A stretch of DNA of 5,338 bases from Methylococcaceae bacterium (GTDB lineage Bacteria; Pseudomonadota; Gammaproteobacteria; Methylococcales; Methylomonadaceae), in the NCBI GenBank assembly GCA_003542275.1, contig DPKY01000234.1, positions 1 through 5,338 of the forward strand. The letters run 5' to 3'. Made by a program: the position numbers and the translations under genes. Within the stretch, counting starts at the first letter, position 1, and every line of letters begins with the position of its first letter. The notes under the pieces were generated by a model. That model did no database searches, was not told the DNA's origin, and saw nothing but the letters and a program-made list of their open reading frames with translations. Of this stretch, positions 3,438 to 5,338 are shown in pieces.

Positions 3438-5338
3438 TATATGGTCATTCGGCGTTCCCACTACGCCAATAAGTGGTGGCGCATCGTGTGGTAATTGAGT
3501 ATCTGATAAAGCGCCTGAATCATTCGTGGGAGCAATTGGATTATTTGTGCTTGGCGGCGTGTTTGGACTGTTTGTATTCGGATTATTTGAGTTTGGCGGA
3601 GTCGCTGTACTCGGAGGCGTACCTGAATCATTCGCATTAGGCGCAGTTGAATTGTTTGTGCCTGGTGGCGTGTTTGGACTGTTTGTATTCGGATTATTTG
3701 AGTTTGGCGGAGTCGTTGTACTCGGAGGCGTACCTGAATCATTCGTATTAGGCGCAGTTGAATTGTTTGTGCCTGGTGGCGTGTTTGGACTGTTTGTATT
3801 CGGATTATTTGAATTTGGCGGAGTCGCTGTACTCGGAGGCGTACCTGAATCATTCGCATTAGGCGCAGTTGAATTATTTGTGCCTGGTGGCGTGTTTGGA
3901 CTGTTTGTATTCGGATTATTTGGGTTTGGCTGAACAGGATTTTGAGTGCCTGCTGCTAAAATAGTTGGTACTGCTTTTTCTGTTTGTACATTATTATTTT
4001 CAATCGCTTGTTTTGCAGGTAATCCTGTCAGTAATTTTACTTGGTTTTGAAGAGCTTTTTGTAAAGCGATATCATCTTTTATATCGAGCTCTATTGCGGC
4101 CTGTTGCAATGATTTACCAGCATCATTCTGCGCAAACGTGCTGATTTTATCCATATTTTTCAATAAAGTAAGAGGCTGTTCTGTATTGCTTTTATTAACA
4201 GCATTGATAATATTATCTGCCGCTTCTTTTAAAACGGCCGTAACGGTATCTGCCATTTTACCAATTTTATCTGTGAAATTCGTTGCGTCAAATTTAGGAG
4301 GCAATCCCCCTGCTTGTGCTTGTGCATTTGCTTCTTTTGCACCATTAACCAGCACTGTTTTCAATAATGCACTATCATTCATACTAATAGCGCCATTACC
4401 TTCTTTAATAGACGTGACTAACGATTTGAGTAATGCGTCATTGGCATCCTTTGTTGACAAGTTACCATTATCGCCTGCTGCGCCTTGCAAAACTCTACCT
4501 GCTGTGACTAAAAAGTTAACAATTTGAGCTGAACTGGCCATTATTTGTGTTGCGGCAGTTTGCGTTGATGGCGTTCGAGTTGAGTTAATCATTTCAGAAA
4601 TTGGATCGTATGATGTTAAATCTACGGTAGAATCAAAACCAAAGGCCTTTGCAACAGATTTTTTAGCTTCTGCTGGCGTTTGTTTTTCATCAATGAAGCC
4701 TTGTAAAACCGTCGTTAATGGCGTGACAACTACCGAACCTTCTGGTGCTTTAAGTGTTCCTTCAAACGCATTTCCAGTCGATAAATCTATTCCACCTGAC
4801 ACCACAAGAGTACCTTTTGCATTTATAAGTTCAAAATTGCCATTTTCGTCTGTCGTGGTTGTTGCTTCATCTGCATTTTGAATACCATCTCCATTGGCAT
4901 CAGCAAAAACAGTGGCATTTTTTAGATAACCATCTAATGCCTTTGCATTTAATTTTTCTGTCAAGTTTTTTCCTGTGGAAAATGTATCTTTTAATGTTGA
5001 TGAAATAGAATGAGTGTAAAAATTGAGTTGCGTCGGCAATGTTAACCCAGCAAAATTATTTCCAACTTTATCTGTCAAAACGTTAGGTAAAAATGTCATA
5101 TTGTAATGACTATTTTCCAGTAAATCATTGGTTGGATTGATTGTTACAACTCTACCATTGATTACCACCTGTTTTTCATCATTAACAGAAATAGTCTGAC
5201 TATCACTACCATTACTGATGACAAAATTTCCAGTTCCTGCAAAAATATCTTCATTAAAAATTAAAACGATATTTCCCGTATGAGAAAAATAAGAACTGCC
5301 ATTATTGGGTGATGATTCTTGAAGCACTGGACACATTG
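3432..5338 (-). CDS. C-terminal part of a large Ig-like/EF-hand, repeat-tailed surface or secreted protein (5' partial)
   Basis: At least 634 residues. The frame is open to the right edge, and the first Met (codon at 5334-5336) sits just before the conserved beginning of a domain, so the true start lies outside. Counting from that Met, residues 3-108 resemble the SbsA-type bacterial Ig-like domain (SSPNNGS, NIVLIFNEDI, GTGNFVI, MTFLPNVLTDKVGN). Residues 134-182 are a carboxypeptidase-regulatory-like beta fold (DGYLKNATVF ... TTDENGNFEL) containing an EF-hand-type calcium loop, DANGDGIQNADE (146-157). VVVTPLTTVL (202-211) is a motif often following this module in large adhesins. Residues 220-460 are mainly helical and rich in Ala, Lys and Asp. 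Residues 473-608 are a Pro/Asn/Thr/Ser repeat tail. The protein ends in 26 non-repetitive residues (GTPNDHIA at the end), with no LPXTG anchor, no evident beta-barrel and no secretion signal that I can recognise. The composition suggests an extracellular adhesin or matrix protein; export route and ligand are unknown. A cell-envelope location is inferred from domain types only. Confidence 0.8.
   Translation of the reverse strand, partial: MCPVLQESSPNNGSSYFSHTGNIVLIFNEDIFAGTGNFVISNGSDSQTISVNDEKQVVINGRVVTINPTNDLLENSHYNMTFLPNVLTDKVGNNFAGLTLPTQLNFYTHSISSTLKDTFSTGKNLTEKLNAKALDGYLKNATVFADANGDGIQNADEATTTTDENGNFELINAKGTLVVSGGIDLSTGNAFEGTLKAPEGSVVVTPLTTVLQGFIDEKQTPAEAKKSVAKAFGFDSTVDLTSYDPISEMINSTRTPSTQTAATQIMASSAQIVNFLVTAGRVLQGAAGDNGNLSTKDANDALLKSLVTSIKEGNGAISMNDSALLKTVLVNGAKEANAQAQAGGLPPKFDATNFTDKIGKMADTVTAVLKEAADNIINAVNKSNTEQPLTLLKNMDKISTFAQNDAGKSLQQAAIELDIKDDIALQKALQNQVKLLTGLPAKQAIENNNVQTEKAVPTILAAGTQNPVQPNPNNPNTNSPNTPPGTNNSTAPNANDSGTPPSTATPPNSNNPNTNSPNTPPGTNNSTAPNTNDSGTPPSTTTPPNSNNPNTNSPNTPPGTNNSTAPNANDSGTPPSTATPPNSNNPNTNSPNTPPSTNNPIAPTNDSGALSDTQLPHDAPPLIGVVGTPNDHIA
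3513..3920 (-). repeat. 111-bp in-frame tandem repeat, 3 full copies plus a diverged partial
   Basis: The same anchor (GTTTGGACTG or its start) recurs at 3561, 3672, 3783 and 3894, exactly 111 bases apart, encoding a 37-residue unit (NNPNTNSPNT, then PPGTNNSTAP, NANDSGTPPS, TATPPNS). In coding order the full copies are 3810-3920, 3699-3809 and 3588-3698. A fourth, shortened and diverged unit occupies 3513-3587 and ends before the unique C-terminus. The full copies differ at only a few bases, mostly two Ala/Thr changes, which indicates recent duplication or ongoing homogenisation. Confidence 0.95.

Noticed and set aside
3461..3859. Minus-strand 132-codon Arg/Gln/Ile-rich repetitive frame
   Set aside because: It is a shifted-frame shadow of the same repeat. 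The low-complexity sequence follows directly from the Pro/Asn/Thr codons of the real frame.
3513..3920. Regularly spaced repeats as a possible CRISPR array
   Set aside because: The whole 111-bp unit is repeated head to tail with no unique spacers, and it is in frame within a long coding region.
3526..3933. Plus-strand 135-codon open frame encoding a repetitive Gly/Phe/Val/Leu-rich, membrane-like protein
   Set aside because: It is the antisense reading of the 111-bp repeat in the surface-protein gene. The repeat length is a multiple of three, so the absence of stops in one unit carries through all copies. It has no ribosome binding site, and the protein-level logic lies on the minus strand.
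4138..4527. Plus-strand 129-codon hydrophobic frame with a signal-peptide-like start
   Set aside because: It lies entirely antisense to the helical part of the surface-protein gene, whose domains are convincing. Hydrophobic antisense products are expected from Ala/Lys/Asn-rich coding sequence.

Overview
The window reads as an accessory or intergenic stretch of a Gram-negative, probably gammaproteobacterial, chromosome. The basis is a YcgR/FlgZ-type PilZ protein (a c-di-GMP flagellar brake family known mainly from proteobacteria), good Shine-Dalgarno and sigma-70-like signals, and a moderate-to-low GC content. I cannot name the species from the sequence. No rRNA, tRNA, CRISPR array, transposase or phage gene was seen.

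Layout from left to right. Bases 1-33 probably hold the last codons of an upstream gene, whose stop overlaps the next start (TAATG). Bases 33-995 (+) encode a 320-residue YcgR-like protein with a YcgR N-domain followed by a PilZ domain; the PilZ domain is split by a long helical insertion. It converges, across a hairpin, on a 146-residue minus-strand gene (1114-1554) that looks like a stand-alone degenerate GGDEF domain. Its active site is lost, but an RxxD (I-site-like) motif remains. Bases 1555-1941 hold no convincing gene, but carry a weak promoter and a perfect operator-like palindrome ahead of a 54-codon ORF (1942-2106, +) with a strong ribosome binding site and a textbook intrinsic terminator.

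Next comes an AT-rich D-alanine-D-alanine-ligase-type ATP-grasp gene (2316-3368, +). It is driven by a near-consensus promoter that leaves almost no 5' leader and no ribosome binding site. Its catalytic residues are kept, but the omega-loop tyrosine that positions the second substrate is replaced. It converges on the C-terminal part of a large surface or secreted protein (3432-5338, -, running off the right edge). That protein has an SbsA-like Ig domain, a carboxypeptidase-regulatory-like fold carrying an EF-hand loop, a helical region, and a Pro/Asn/Thr/Ser tail built from 111-bp tandem repeats.

A common theme is possible but not proven. A c-di-GMP effector, a probable catalytically dead GGDEF receptor and a large repetitive extracellular protein would fit control of the motile-to-sessile switch. 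The Ddl-like gene and the 54-residue peptide do not obviously belong to that theme; they look like separate transcription units in an AT-rich patch. The strongest leads for something undescribed are the split PilZ domain, the I-site-only mini-GGDEF protein, and the omega-loop-variant Ddl next to the orphan peptide.
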